Source of the DNA: Congeria kusceri
Lineage: Eukaryota > Mollusca > Bivalvia > Myida > Dreissenidae
Reading direction: 5' to 3'
DNA length: 64,000 nucleotides
Assembly (NCBI GenBank): GCA_027627225.1
Contig: CM051026.1
Coordinates: forward strand, 2,789,501 to 2,853,500
The notes beneath the pieces were generated by a model that saw only the letters and a program-made list of their open reading frames with translations, did no database searches and had not been told where the DNA came from. The position numbers and the translations under genes are program-made. Of the stretch, positions 48,641 through 60,605 are shown in pieces (position 1 is the stretch's first letter; each line of letters begins with the position of its first letter).

Positions 48641-49095
48641 TTGTTTAAAAATTAGTTCAATAAGGCTTTTGCAAACAATAACTAAAATACTTTTTGTACA
48701 ATCATCATACAATTTTTCAATAGTCTTTGTAATCATAAAACCAAGTTCAAGTTCGGTTTTCAGCATAATTGCTCGTACCGTACTTGAGTTATGCCCCTTT
48801 AATAAAAATTAGTTGAAATAAGGCTTTTGCAGACAACATTTTGAAAAAGTTTTTGTTCAATCTCTATGAAACTTTATGGGTGTGTTAGTAGGCCTAAAAG
48901 GATGGTTAAGTTGAATTGTCGGCATAATTGCTCTGATCGTACTTGAGTTATGTCCCCTTTTTAACTAAAGAAGTTCAAATAAGGCTTGTGCAGACACTAA
49001 CTTGAGAAGTTTTTGTGCTATCATTATGAAACTTTAAAAAAAGTGTTAGTAGGCATAAAAGGAAGGTCAGGTTGAAATTTCGGCATAATTATATG
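48641..49095 (+). repeat. ~160-bp tandem repeat, three units
   Basis: Units begin with a-ttag-t-aataaggcttttgca, continue with tttttgt-caatc and end with cggcataattgct, gtacttgagttatg and ccccttt; the third unit is truncated. It abuts the previous array but has a different unit. Confidence 0.8.
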
Positions 49096-50646
49096 ACATT
49101 ACAGCATAGACTTAGACCTCTATTCTTAGACGGTTCACTAGCACCATTTTGCTTTTTCTACACTGAGGGTTTAGCATGAAACTGTTGTATCTGCTTAACA
49201 TTTCTAACTCAGATGCAACAGTTTCACACTGACCCTCAATACACGCATGGCAGTAGTGAAGTGAGTAGTAAGTAATAAAGTAGAAAAATAGAATGTCAAA
49301 AATAAAATAGACACTCCTAACATAACACGAATTCGGTTTTGTGATAAGATTTATTAATCCGTGTGTTAAGTTGTTGAATTGCCAGGCCATTGGCAACAAT
49401 CTACTTCCCTTACAAGGTCAACTGGACTATCGACAACACGATAAATATTGTTGAAGGAGAGGATACGGCTACATGCTACTCACAACTACATAAATGTGTA
49501 GCATGCAAATTCTGCTCTTCGCCGTATAAGCTCCGCTCAGCTTAGGAATTTCAAAAGATGCTGTATCCTGCTTTTTGATGCAAGCTAATTGGACATTTTT
49601 TTATGGTCCCTGAAGAGGGCGGGGGGGGAGGGCATATATATTTGCTGCTTTGTCTGTCTGAATTCTTATCCAACTGCCATTTAGTTTTTCATGATGTCAG
49701 ACGCATTTACCTGACAAGTTTATCCATCATGCTCTGTGTTCATCCGTCCTTCTGTCCGTCCGGTACTTCTTTTCTGCGCGAGTTCTCATGAGTAACCAGT
49801 ATAAAGAAACTAAATATCTGTTACTTCAGTAGTTTGACCCAAATAATTTTCTTTTAGACCCTGGAAATTGAAAGTCAGTGGTCATTTGACTTCTGGTTTT
49901 CAAAATTTGCTGAAATATCTGGGCAGTTAATACATTGTTAGTACTGCCCAGTGCATTCCTTGTGGTAATAAAATCATGCCAAGTCTGCTTTTGTTACAAG
50001 TTATACAGTTCTTTAATAGATTTACATGAGATGAAGGTATTTGTTTTATTTTACTCAGTACAAAAGTCATAGAGACTGGGCATTTCATCTACAAAACATG
50101 TGCCAATTTGTGTACTTTGACTTTTAAAAAGAACTTGCTGTTTTGCTAAATTTCATGTGTCTGTAAACGCCTCACTCTGAGCAAGAGTCTTTGTCTGTTG
50201 GTATGCCCAAACAAAGTGAGAGGCATTGTGCATTGCACTTGTCCGTGCTTCCGGCTGTACGTCCCAAATTGTGTAGATTAAAGTCATCTTTATAAAGCCG
50301 CAGTCCATAGAGTATATTTCAATACATCTCAAATTGGCAATAGTTCTAATGAACGTTAATGGTATTTAGTCGACTAAAAATGTTTCTTATTTACGAAAGG
50401 CATTTTATGATGTCTGTGTTCGAAAACATTTGCTACAAACGGAATATACAAGAATGTACATGCTGATTTACTCCGGAGGCATCACCAGCTATCGCATACT
50501 AATAACTTTATGATAAAAAGTTACTGAAACATTATTTTACCGATTTCAATGCGGATTTTTGTATTTTGATCGGTAAGATGTCAATTAGTTTTATTTTATT
50601 CACATATTTCTTGACTGTGGCTTTATATTTTGCGAATTTTGCTCAG
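49096..50646. other. Interval with no supported gene
   Basis: Includes a short inverted repeat around 49463-49510 (tacatgctac / gtagcatgca) and a G-run at 49619-49630. No convincing exon. Confidence 0.4.
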
Positions 50647-50716
50647 TTTCACAGGTGAAGAATCTTAAAGAAGGACTGTATGATTTTGTACAAAACCATC
50701 CATTGATTCTAATGAT
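50647..50716 (+). CDS. Candidate internal exon C, tentative
   Basis: Bounded by attttgctcag (acceptor, ending 50646) and atgat-gtcagt (donor at 50717). In the phase required by exon B it is open and encodes VSQVKNLKEGLYDFVQNHP followed by LILM. It leaves phase 2, which is what candidate exon D needs. The exon is only 70 bp, so an open frame is weak evidence by itself; the phase chain B-C-D is the main argument. An alternative acceptor lies 8 bp further in (tttcacag). Confidence 0.3.
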
Positions 50717-51109
50717 GTCAGTATAGTTTTGAAATTATAATATAATAAATGTTGAGAATAACCTATGTGCAAAAATGCGTATTTTAAGAGGAATTAAAAA
50801 AAAAAAAATACTTAGCTGCGCAGTGAACTATTATATACATATAGTCACAGCATCTAGACCAGTCAGATCGGTTGATGACGCATGCGCTGTCCATATTTTC
50901 TCTTTCGAAACCGAATGTAGCTGTTGCTGTAGGACAAATGGGTCTGAATCAACAAGAAATATATATTTGCATTTTTGATAAGAGAAATAGTGTTTGTTGA
51001 TGTTGACATTTATTTACGTTATACAATGTTTTCTTGTTAGTGTGTAACAAAAGAGACCTGAAACAAATGTGTAAAAATCAGACAGTCCCTCATCAATGTA
51101 TGGGTTTTC

Positions 51110-51200
51110 GTAAGGAATTCTGGCTTTGTCCAATTTTAGCCCTACAGTCATTTTTTCCACTATAGAACATGTATAAAAATAAATTTGTGGAAGCAAAAAA
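51110..51200 (+). repeat. Fragment of the 54.2-kb monomer repeat
   Basis: The run taaggaattctggctttgtc, caattttagccctacag, ttttttccactata and aataaatttgtgg parallels the same order at 55140-55235. Confidence 0.6.
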
Positions 51201-51220
51201 TAATATTGCAAGTTTTAACT

Positions 51221-51438
51221 ATTAAATGTCATTTTGGATCTGTGTAATACTGCGTTTTCCTTTTCCAGTATTATTGATGCCAGTATTCATTTCCATCTAT
51301 TTGAGATTTCTCAGAATCAAGTTTGAACTATTAAATGTCGTTTTAGATCTGTGTAATACTGCGTTTTCCTTTTCCAATATTATTGATGCCAGTATTCATT
51401 TCCCTTTATTTGAGATTTCTCAGAATCAAGTTTTGCTT
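51221..51438 (+). repeat. Recent 109-bp tandem duplication
   Basis: attaaatgtc at 51221 and 51330 start two copies of 109 bp, nearly identical through gcgttttccttttcca and gatttctcagaatcaagttt with only a handful of substitutions. Confidence 0.9.
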
Positions 51439-51963
51439 TTGGCTATGTTTTATTCTTGTCACAATTCTGAAATTTCATTGGCATCAAACTTCTTGGTTGG
51501 CTGATTAAAACGTGCAATTTAATTCTAATTGTTTGCAAGACTTGCATTGTTGAATTGGAAACACATCTGTCTGTGTATTGTGAGTAAGATGTTGAGAGAA
51601 GATGGTGTCAGCAAGTTTTGAAAATAGCATTGGTACCTAATTATCTATATGCTGGTATACAAATATCGGTGTAACTGTAAATATATTTGGTGTTTACCCG
51701 TGAATCTTTGAATGAATAAGAAACAGCTAGAGAGCTCAAAAATAGAAGGTTCATCAACTGTTATCTTGTTTACCATTTTGAGACAAAAAATAATTGTATG
51801 TTTATCATAGATTGTGAATATTAGGTTGCCCATCAATGTGCATTGATGTTTGGATATGTTGAGACTAAAATTTTATGGCCATAAAAGAATATCTAAGACA
51901 ACAGCAAGACCAATATTCATTTTGGGTTATAGTTTTGCATCAACACTTCATTTAATGTTTCAG

Positions 51964-52016
51964 AGTGTTTAGAAAGCAGGATGCAAATGGTGTAATTTGT
52001 TCCACAGAATGTGTCA
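51964..52016 (+). CDS. Candidate internal exon D, tentative
   Basis: A 53-bp open segment between ttaatgtttcag (acceptor, ending 51963) and gtca-gtaaat (donor at 52017). In the phase left by exon C it reads VFRKQDANGVICSTECV. It is short and supported mainly by splice consensus and phase. The same frame stays open past the donor for another 40 codons, so the boundary is uncertain. Confidence 0.25.
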
Positions 52017-52465
52017 GTAAATTTATAGAGCAGATAACTTGCCTCTTCTTATTCCAGGAGAGGACCTCTGTTAGACTTCTAAAACTAAAACCACAACAGT
52101 GGTCTCCCTTGCATTATTCATATACCGCTATTTGTTGAAGTGAGGATTTCTCTAACAAATTAGTGATATTAAAATGTATCTGTACTCCTAGACAAATCTC
52201 TGTGGTCACAAACAATATAACCAAGAAAACAAATTACCAAAGCACACGTCAAGCTTTATTTAAGGAGTTTATAATGTTAATTATTAAACTATTGAATTGA
52301 ATTCATTTCAAAGACTCTTGAGAATGGGAACAAAGTATGAGTTTGATAAGTTTAAGCCTGCAAACTGTAATTCTGATGTGTGTTTCTTTCACAGAAACAT
52401 TTTGCTGGTGTTTACAAGTTATAGCTGTCTAAATTATATGTATCATTGCAAAATTCACCAGTTCA

Positions 52466-52733
52466 GTGCAAGGGGGGGGGGGGGGGCATATACAGGACTT
52501 AAGACTGGCAGGAATTTGATGCGCTGAATGATTCTGGGTCCCAGATAAATAGACTCTGTCAGATTTTAGATCCCGGTAATATACACCGCCAGGTCATTTG
52601 ATGGACATGTATCCACTGAGGGGATTTAGACAAATATGCTTGGCTCTAAGGTTGGGAATTAGACCTAAAAAAATAACATTTATCAAATTCCTTTGGATTA
52701 GCTGACCGCTCCATCCCTAGGTGCATAATCATT
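52466..52733 (+). mobile_element. Second copy of the 39.75-kb MITE
   Basis: A G-run is followed by gcatatacaggacttaagac, later ccactgaggggatttagaca, atatgcttggctctaagg and ctaggtgcataat. This parallels gatatacgggactttagact, ccactgaggggatttagaaa, atgcttggctctaggg and ataggtgca at 39800-40022. The left terminal repeat is degraded. Confidence 0.7.
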
Positions 52734-53367
52734 GTTCATTGTTTTTCAGACTTGTGTTTCATTCACTGTTCAGTTTACCCATGTTGAGCCTCTGGCTCAG
52801 ATTCTTTTTTGAACCCTTTTTGGTGAGTTTTCACGTTTGTTTGTGGCATGTGTGCATATGTCAGATCCTATCCAGAGTGTATTATGGGCTTACGTGATTC
52901 GATTATTCATGTGATTAGCAAATATGTTTACTATGATTGAACAAAGTGTCACATGCACGATCCGTTATCCTGACCCCTAGGTCAATGTCAGACTTGGTAA
53001 TTTTGAATAACTGTGTAAAATAAAGTTGGTCAATGTTATAGCTTGGGTTTTGGACATCCCCAGTAAATGAGTCCTTTTCCTTGGTCATCACAGGTTACCG
53101 TCACACTGGATATTGACTGGGTTGGATCTTGGACATGAACTTTACAGACTTCACAACCTACGACCGCTGAGATAAAATATCTGTCGTGCTAACCATTCGG
53201 CCATTCTGACTTGTGATCATGGTAGCTAATTTTTAACGCTATGTAAATGATAGATGTGTTTTCCAAAATACTGATGAAAAGTGTTACAAACGCTTTATAA
53301 TTGTATCCATTTCAATTAATGATCTTTCATAAATGACACTATTCGTATTTTCATTTATGATACAATG
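52734..53367. other. Non-coding interval, no feature seen
   Basis: No open frame above noise and no recognised repeat. Confidence 0.4.
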
Positions 53368-53662
53368 TTTGATTTATTATTGTTTCTCAGTAAACAATGA
53401 TTTGGAGTTCTGATGCGTAGGAATTAAACCACGAAGGCGTTAGTATTAGAATGACAAAGAGTTGTTTAATGGCCAATAAACAACGATAATGCAAAAATTA
53501 TTTTGATTCTAACATGAGTTGACATATTTTTGCAATTATAATTGGAACTACTTTTTACTATGCTCCGCTCAGAAGCGTGGACTACTTTTTGCATTGTTTA
53601 TTAGGTAGTTTAACAATGATAATTTTGTTCTTTGTCTTTCTAAAAATTAGTGAGTATCATGA
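53368..53662 (-). mobile_element. Foldback family A copy
   Basis: In reverse orientation: cagtaaacaatgatttggag, gttctgatgcgtaggaatta, accacgaaggcgtta, ggccaataaacaacgataat, tgagttgacatat, ttaggtagtttaacaatgat and a tagtgagtatcatga end. Confidence 0.75.
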
Positions 53663-54189
53663 TAATAGTTGAATTCCAAACATATGATCCTAGGTTGGTT
53701 AAGAACACAAAGGTCAAACATCATTAAATGTATGCGCCATGTTTGGAGTGGCTGGAACGTTTTAAAACTGAGCTGATAGTCTGAGTCTTTAGTACATGCA
53801 CATTGCAATCAAGTATCGCTACTGACACGACTGGCTGGAACCTCCAATTAAAACAGTTAAACCTTATCAGTGGATAAATAGCATTTTTACTTCTACTAAA
53901 TACTATCGTTAAAGCTATAAATCAGAGTAAAACTCTTACAATCAAATAATCTTTATTGCACATCTGCAAGTTATTACATAATACGCTAATTCTTAAAGAT
54001 GTGTTTGTATTTCTGTTCACTAGTAAGTTGCATATTTTATTGCATTCAAATTAACAATGGTGCATTGACAGTACATGTAGCAGAGGTCACGCTTTTGTGT
54101 AGTGTGTACATTGTGAGGTAAAACAACAATTCAGAAATGAGTTGTATTCCTTCACAAAGTGGGAGACAGTAAGCATTGCACTTGTCTGA
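53663..54189. other. Non-coding interval, no feature seen
   Basis: AT-rich, no supported feature. Confidence 0.4.
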
Positions 54190-54690
54190 ATGTGCGGCTG
54201 TCACGAATTTTTGTGAACTCAACTCCTCTTTAACGGCTGGGCAGAATGTGCTCAAACTTTCACAGCTAAACAACCTTAATGTGTAGATGACCGTAAAGGA
54301 AGGAATTTTGGCTGCGACCAATTTTGGCAGAATTATTAGCCTTTTACATTTTTTTCCACTTTGTATACTTCATGAAATTTTGTGGACTGAACTCCTCTGT
54401 AAGGGCTGGTTGAATTTCGCTCAAACTTACACAGCTGAACAACCTAAATGTGTAGGTAATAGCGAAGTAAGGAATTTGGCTGCAACCAATTTTGGCAGAA
54501 TTATGGCCCTTTGACATTTTTTTCACTATATAGGTCGTGATATATTGTAGACTCAACTCCTCTTTTACGGCTGGGCAGATTTTGCTCAAGCTTTCACAGC
54601 TGAACAACCTTAATGTGTAGATGATCTTAAAGGAAGGAATTTTGGCTGCGACCAAAATTGGTAGAATTATGTCCCTTTGACAATTTTTCC
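54190..54690 (+). repeat. ~168-bp tandem repeat, three units
   Basis: aactcaactcctctt-type words at 54213, 54382 and 54548 start units that continue through ggctgg-cagat, gctcaaactttcacagct, aacaaccttaatgtgtag, ggaattttggctgcgacca, ttttggcagaattat and ttttttccact. A fourth unit lies apart at 55050-55240, and a fragment at 51110-51200. Confidence 0.85.
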
Positions 54691-55049
54691 ACTACAATAA
54701 AAAAATACATTTTAATTACTGCCTTTTAGTGGTTTATAATGTATATTTAGCCACACCCCTTTATCGCTTACAAAGGAAAACTGTTGGTAGTTTAAAATAG
54801 ATTCAGAAGCCCCGCCCTTTTACCGCTCTTTATTAGTTAACTCCGCCTTTGAGCGACTCCGCATCCGTAGCAATTAATCGCTAAAGGTAGCTTTTGCGCT
54901 GAAAAGCGGTGAATTACGTAAGTCAGCGGTTGAAAACGGATGAACAATGCTGTAAACCGTTTATAAACGGTTGAAAACGATTTAAAACATATTTTATTTG
55001 CAAGTCTTTACTGATTAATTGCGGAACATGATCGCTGACTCTACTGTAT
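54691..55049. other. Insertion-like interval within the monomer repeat
   Basis: This stretch separates unit three from unit four of the surrounding repeat and has different composition (GCGGTTGAAAACGG-type words, two aaaccgttta/taaacggtt inverted words at 54954-54975). Its ends were not resolved. Confidence 0.35.
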
Positions 55050-55240
55050 ATGTACTTAATGAAACTCCTCATTAACGACTGGGAGGATTTCGCTCAAACT
55101 CTCACAGCTGAATTACCTTAATGTGTTGGTAATCATAATGAAAGGAATTTTGCCTGTGACCAATTGTGGCAGAATTATGGTCGTTTGTCTTTTTTTCCAC
55201 TATAAAATGTGTATGACAATAAATTTGTGAAAGAAAATAT
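55050..55240 (+). repeat. Fourth unit of the ~168-bp repeat
   Basis: Contains aatgaaactcctcattaacg, gctcaaactctcacagctga, ttaccttaatgtgttggtaa, gtgaccaattgtggcagaat and tttttttccactataaa. Confidence 0.8.
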
Positions 55241-55321
55241 AAGTGTTGGTAACATGCCCTTTTAGTGTTGGTGACATGCCCTTTTATCTGTGTCCAAACA
55301 TGCCATCCGTGTCTGTGACAC

Positions 55322-55636
55322 ATCTAGTTGATTTTGAGTTGTTTATCGGCTAATAAACAACGAGTCTGAGTTCTGATGCGGATGATTTAAATCACGAGGG
55401 TGTAAGCGTGAGTGGTTTAATATACCGCATCAGAATGACAAATTGGTGTTTATTGGCCAATAAACGATGGTAATGCGATAATTATTTAGATTCTCATATG
55501 ACCTGACAACATTTTCTGAAATTACAAGGTGAGCTATTTTTTAGTTTTGGATCTATTTTTTCTGGTTATTTGTTGGTAGTTTAACAATGGCAAATTTTGT
55601 TCTTTGTCTATAGAAAACTCTGCGCGTGTTATGTTA
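55322..55636 (-). mobile_element. Foldback family A copy
   Basis: Reverse orientation: gttgtttatcggctaataaa, gagttctgatgcg, aatcacgagggtgtaagcgt, ttggccaataaacgatggta, catatgacctgaca, ggtagtttaacaatgg and gcgcgtgttatgtta. The hairpin arms are well preserved. Confidence 0.75.
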
Positions 55637-58267
55637 GCATATATATTTGAACTTTGATTCACAGAGCGGTTACCATTTGTTTATGCGATCCGGAAAATAA
55701 TGGCGGCTATTTTGATCTATGCATAGGAATTGTGAAAAAGAATGTTCATGCTTCTTCCATTCCAGATAGTGAATAAACCTCCGTCATTAAAACAATACAT
55801 ATAAGACAATACAAAATAGAATGACCTGCAAAGGGAAGTAACTAAAGAACTATTTGAGATAAATGGAAAGACATCTCAATTTTATTCACACTATACCGTC
55901 AGTCTGTCGTGTTTTTTTTTTAAACATTGTTTTACTTAAGATAGCAATGTGAAATTAGATATAAAATATTTATTCCAAAAAAAAATGCATTAAAGGTACA
56001 ACACGTACATTCCATTCATATCGATTTTACTAGTACTACTAATTTTCCCGCACCCACGATAGTGTCACCGATGACCACTGACATGTATATATTTGTCAAT
56101 TGTTTATGGAAACAAGGCTGTTGTATTTAATAATGCTTCAATATTAATTATCTGTAAAATGAACTTTTATTTTGCAAATGTTATTGTTGATCTAAATGTA
56201 CCGTCGATAGGCCCCTTTAAAACGCAGACACCATCTTAAATCATAGCGACTTGCATTCTCCTACTGCTACTCAAAATCACAGACCCAGTCACCTATAGTC
56301 TTATGGTAATTTCAATGAACATCTTTTTTTTTTTAAATCTTCAAACCTGATCCACATCCTCAATTTCCAACTAAAGAGATTGTACATCAAACTATCTAAC
56401 ATGTGTCTGTCTGAAGCAAATGGAGAATTATGCAAAATAAAGTGTATTCCCTTCATTGATTGTGTCTTCAGGAATCATTTCATATTATAGCAGTCTTAAA
56501 ACTACATGATGGAATGCAGTATTTCGTAACCATACAAGTCGAACAACCTTCTAATGCAAGAAAACACACTAAAACAGTCATATTGGTTCCGACTGACTTT
56601 AAGTGAAAGACGTCAATCACTACATGTAATGTGAACGATCAATCGTAACAGGGCATACATCAAAACAGGGCAGATCAATCGTTACAGGGGAGTTCAATTA
56701 AAAAAGGGGCCTCAATGATTAAACAGGTGATAACACATAACAGGGATGATCAATTGCATCAAAAAACTATGCAGGCCAAAAAAATATTGGCATGAGTTGT
56801 TTGTGTTGTATAGTATTGTGTAACCTATTCCAAAACATACAAGGTTAGCTCCCTTGTTAACAAGTTTGCCACTGTCAATGTATTGTGCCAATTTTCATCT
56901 GAAAGTATGTTGATTGATTTTAACAATACAAACTGCTGGACATCAACACAGAGTAAGCTTATCATGCAATAGTAATGATATTTCTCCATCTATGATAGAT
57001 TTGGATGTTTAGCTTTGTATTTAAAACACTGTTTAGTTGTCTTCAGGTGCATGGCAATGGAACTTCATTCTGTTGTACAACTGCAAGTTTTGCTTACCAA
57101 AAATCTGAGACTTGACTTATGCAGCTGATTAAATATTGAGAAAGACTAAAATGCCAAAGTGACATAAAACAAATGCTTTCATGCCTTCACTCTGACTCAC
57201 ACACATATGTGCACCCCAATTAATTCAGCATTTTTTTTCTAAATGGATCTTTGAATTGTGAATATAATTGCTTACAAAACTACAAAACATTGCATGAGAA
57301 CTTGAAAAAGCTAATAAATAGTTTTAAACAGGATCATCATCCAAGTAACATTTATATGACCCATTTAATTGATGTTATTGTTTCATAAATAATCAATAAT
57401 GATCTGTTCTTTTCCACCAAGTCCACAAAACCTTTCTGTTTTATTCTTGATTTAAACAAAACACATTAAGAACAGGAAGTGACAATTACATCAATCACTA
57501 CAAGGGACACCCATGATAACATTGACTGCTATGACACTATCTGGTGTAATTAAAAGCTTCATTGCGATCTGCTTCATAGTAAGAGACTCCGGCTTTTGCT
57601 ACACAACGTAAGAGCTTGCGTTTGAAAAACCTGCTAAACATGTCCATGCTCGCCTAAAATGTCACAACAAGCATTGTGAACCTGAACCATACAGCATTTG
57701 TGCATCGATAAACTCTGGTCATGGTCCTGTGTGTGTTTTTGTAACCTGTTGACAAGCAAAGATAATGCTGTTTCTAGAAAGTGATGTGGTCTGTAGGTAG
57801 CAAATTGCAATTTCTAATACCAAAAGGCTGTTGATTTGATGAAAATTGTAACTTCCAGTTTAATGTCATTAAGATAGCTGTTTAGTGATCAGATGTTAGC
57901 CTTTATAATAAGTATGGTAACTGCATTAGTTGATTCACTACAAGTCATCTAGATGCTGTTAGAGGTTTTCAAAACTGATAAAATATGGTGGTTCAACAAT
58001 ATCTTATGACAAAATGATGTAATCTAAGTTAATATAATGTATTATTTAATGCTAAGTAGTGAAATATAGAAAAATATCAGTGAGATATATCCCTATATCA
58101 CTCACAGTGAGGGACAACTTTTTTGGGTGCCGATTTAATACAGTAAATAAAACGGACCGATGCCGGGCTCAAAACTGTGAAATGACGTAATTATTTTGAC
58201 GTCATGAAGATATGATTCCCGCGATATTTTTCAATAAAATGTAAAACAAAGGTTTTCTAAAGCATAA
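55637..58267. other. Mostly non-coding interval
   Basis: Contains the dispersed repeat at 56095-56222 and an irregular cluster of aacaggg/atcaatcgt words at 56635-56765. No open frame above noise, no exon pair recognised. Confidence 0.4.
56095..56222 (+). repeat. Dispersed repeat, partner at 37797
   Basis: See 37797-37925: shares gaaacaaggctgttgtattt, aataatgcttcaatattaat and taccgtcgataggccccttt. Confidence 0.6.
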
Positions 58268-58447
58268 AATAAAAAGAAAATGTGTTTGTTTTTAGTGTGA
58301 TAACGCATTATATCATCACCGGAAACGGAGACAATTTACATATTTTCACTAGCGCAAGCGCTCGTGAAAATATAAATTGTCTCCCTTTCGGGTGATGATA
58401 TCACGCGTCATCACACCGAAAACAAACAAATATCCTCTTTTTATTGA
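58268..58447. mobile_element. ~180-bp near-perfect palindrome
   Basis: The arms pair from the outer aataaaaag / ctttttatt, through gtttgttttt / aaaacaaac, gtgtgataacgc / gcgtcatcacac, tatatcatcacc / ggtgatgatat, ggagacaattta / aaattgtctcc and atattttcactagcgc / gcgctcgtgaaaata, to a centre at about 58353. It is a foldback MITE with nearly no loop; one arm is present alone at 10976-11075. Confidence 0.85.
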
Positions 58448-59059
58448 AGGAGCATATCTACAGTATTTCGCTGAAATACTGACAATATTAACAAGAAATA
58501 TCTTTTAAAAAATAATCGGCGTCTATGTTAATTTTGAAAATTAGGAATGCTGATGCTAATGGACATGTGTGTCACTTGGTTTTGTGTTTTTTTTGTTACT
58601 TATAGTTCACTTATCCATCGCATGACTGACTAGATTCGAACGGTACACTATGCTTATATACTAATTTATACTATTCTCCTTCTAATTTATCATTATATTT
58701 TTATTATGCCCCCCACCGGAATTTGGGTAAATACGCAATTCTGAAACCCCATTTACGCAAAGTTATTTTATATTTGATGAGTAACAAAACTTTATTAAAA
58801 TACCCAATACGCAAAAAACTGCAAACTCGGTGCATAAAGTGATTGACTGACAGGAGTAAGATTTGGATTTCTTGTTAAATGTCTATATCATTTCTTGATT
58901 ATTTGTCGTTTTACTAAATTGGAGATAAACTTTGTCTGATACTCAGTTATTTTCATTCTAATGGGGTAACATAATTTAGAGTGCTCAAATATTTTAATTT
59001 GTCCCCCATCAAAGATGGCGGGGTAAAATGGTTTGCTAATGTCGGTTGTCAGTAGACCA
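58448..59059. other. Non-coding interval, no feature seen
   Basis: AT-rich, no supported feature. Confidence 0.4.
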
Positions 59060-59703
59060 CTTTTTTTCCCGGTCCCTAAGTTCAACAGTTTTCATCTGAT
59101 CTTCACCAAACTTCATGAAAATGTTTGTTATAATAATATTTAGGTCAAGTTTGATAATCAGCCAAATCACCTTAGGAAGTGTGGAGTTATTGCCCTTGAA
59201 TGATCTAAAATTTGCCTGTTTAGCTGTTTCCGCTCTCAAAGTCCAATAGTTTTTCATCCAATCTTCACCAAACTTCATGAAAATGTTTTTTATAATAATA
59301 TCTATGTCAAGATTGATAATCAGTCAAATCGCTCCAGGTATTGTGGAGTTATTGCCCTTGAATTATCTGAAATTTGTCTTTTTTAGCGGTTTCCGCTCTC
59401 TTTAGTCCAACAGATTTCATCTGTTCTTCATCAAACTACATGAACATGTTTGTGGGCATAATATATTTGCCAATGATAATAATCAGCGAAATGGCCCCAG
59501 TAATTGTGGAGGTATGGCCCTTGAATTATCTAAAATGGACCATTTTAGCAGTTTCTGTTCTCTAAGTCCAACAGTTCTTAGCCTATCTTCAAGGAATTCG
59601 GTGAAAATCTTTGTGGGCATATTATCTCCGTGAAGTTTTATAATCAACCAAATCGTCCCAGTAACTGTGGAGTTAGAGCCCTTGATTATCCAAAATTAGC
59701 CTG
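59060..59703 (+). mobile_element. ~162-bp tandem-monomer element, copy 2, left part
   Basis: Four monomers start with aagt(t/c)caacagttttcatc-type words at about 59078, 59239, 59403 and 59563. Each continues with gatcttcaccaaacttcatg, gtcaagtttgataatcagcc and ttgcccttgaat-atctaaa. The last monomer is cut at 59704 by the piggyBac insertion and the element resumes at 61947. Confidence 0.85.
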
Positions 59704-59975
59704 TTAACCCTTACTGCGCGGGAACCGGGTAAACTCGGGTCCAGAATTTAGTGCAGTACGAACGGGAACCGAGTATACTTGTTTTCAATAGTGGTCTAAT
59801 TTTAGTAGTTCCGGGAGTTTCCCCGATTTACGTCGTCGGTATTTTTCAGTATTAACCAATAAAAAAAGGTCTTCCCTAATTTGAAACGATATGATTGGTC
59901 TTTATTTTTGATTTTATGACGTCGAAATGTAAAATCAACAAGTCTTGAAATTCAGACCAAAACGAGACAAAGAAA

Positions 59976-60605
59976 ATGGCGGACGTTAGTTTTGATGCAG
60001 AACTATTCTTTGGTAATTCGGACAGCGATTGTGATTTTGAGGAATTTGAAGGGTTTGATGAGCAAGATATACGTGATGTACAGCCTGGACAATTACCAGA
60101 ATACGATGCTAACCAGTTTGAAGGCGACAGAGAGTCTCCAAGTGACATGTTAGCAAATTGGTCGTCGAGTGTTGTTGAACCTTTGGTACCACCATTCGTT
60201 GCAGAAAGTGGTTTGTGCGTTGATTTGGAGATCGATTCAGTTCCATTAGACTATTTCTCGTTGTTTCTGAATGATGGGGACATGGATCATATTGCATTCG
60301 AAACGAATAGGTATTTTGCACAGCAACGAGCCAAAAAGCAGCCGTCTCGTTTTTCGAGAATGAACTCTTGGTATGACACTACTGGGCCTGAGATACGAAA
60401 ATTTCTGGGCATGACCATTGTTATGGGACTCATTGACAAACCTGCACTCAGCAATTACTGGTCTACTGACAAGCTGGTCTGCACTCCAGAGTTCAGCCAT
60501 ATGATGCCACGAGACAGGTTTCTGTCTTTGTTGTCATTTTTGCATTTGGCAGACAACACGACAGCACCCACTCGTGAACAAGAAGGCTTCGATCCGTTGT
60601 ACAAG
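59976..60605 (+). CDS. piggyBac transposase, exon 1
   Basis: Transposases of this family (DDE_Tnp_1_7 type) cut and paste DNA at TTAA. This exon gives 210 codons from an ATG in agaaaATGGCGG. Residues 1-60 are acidic and low in order, as usual at the N-terminus of these proteins. Then come family motifs: PLDYFSLFLNDGDMDHIAFE and TNRYF (from about residue 89), EIRKFLGMTIVMGLI (from about 138), LSNYWSTD, MMPRDRFLSLLSFLHLADN (from about 173) and FDPLYK at the end. The exon ends in tacaag before gtgtgtat (donor at 60606). Continuing without splicing adds only five codons before a stop. Assigned to the PGBD-like group; no specific gene name is warranted. Confidence 0.85.

Noticed and set aside
48600..48645. 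Helitron 3' end
   Set aside because: A gggcc/ggaccc hairpin followed by CTCTTGTT is seen at the end of the 163-bp array, but there is no CTRR end or matching 5' end.
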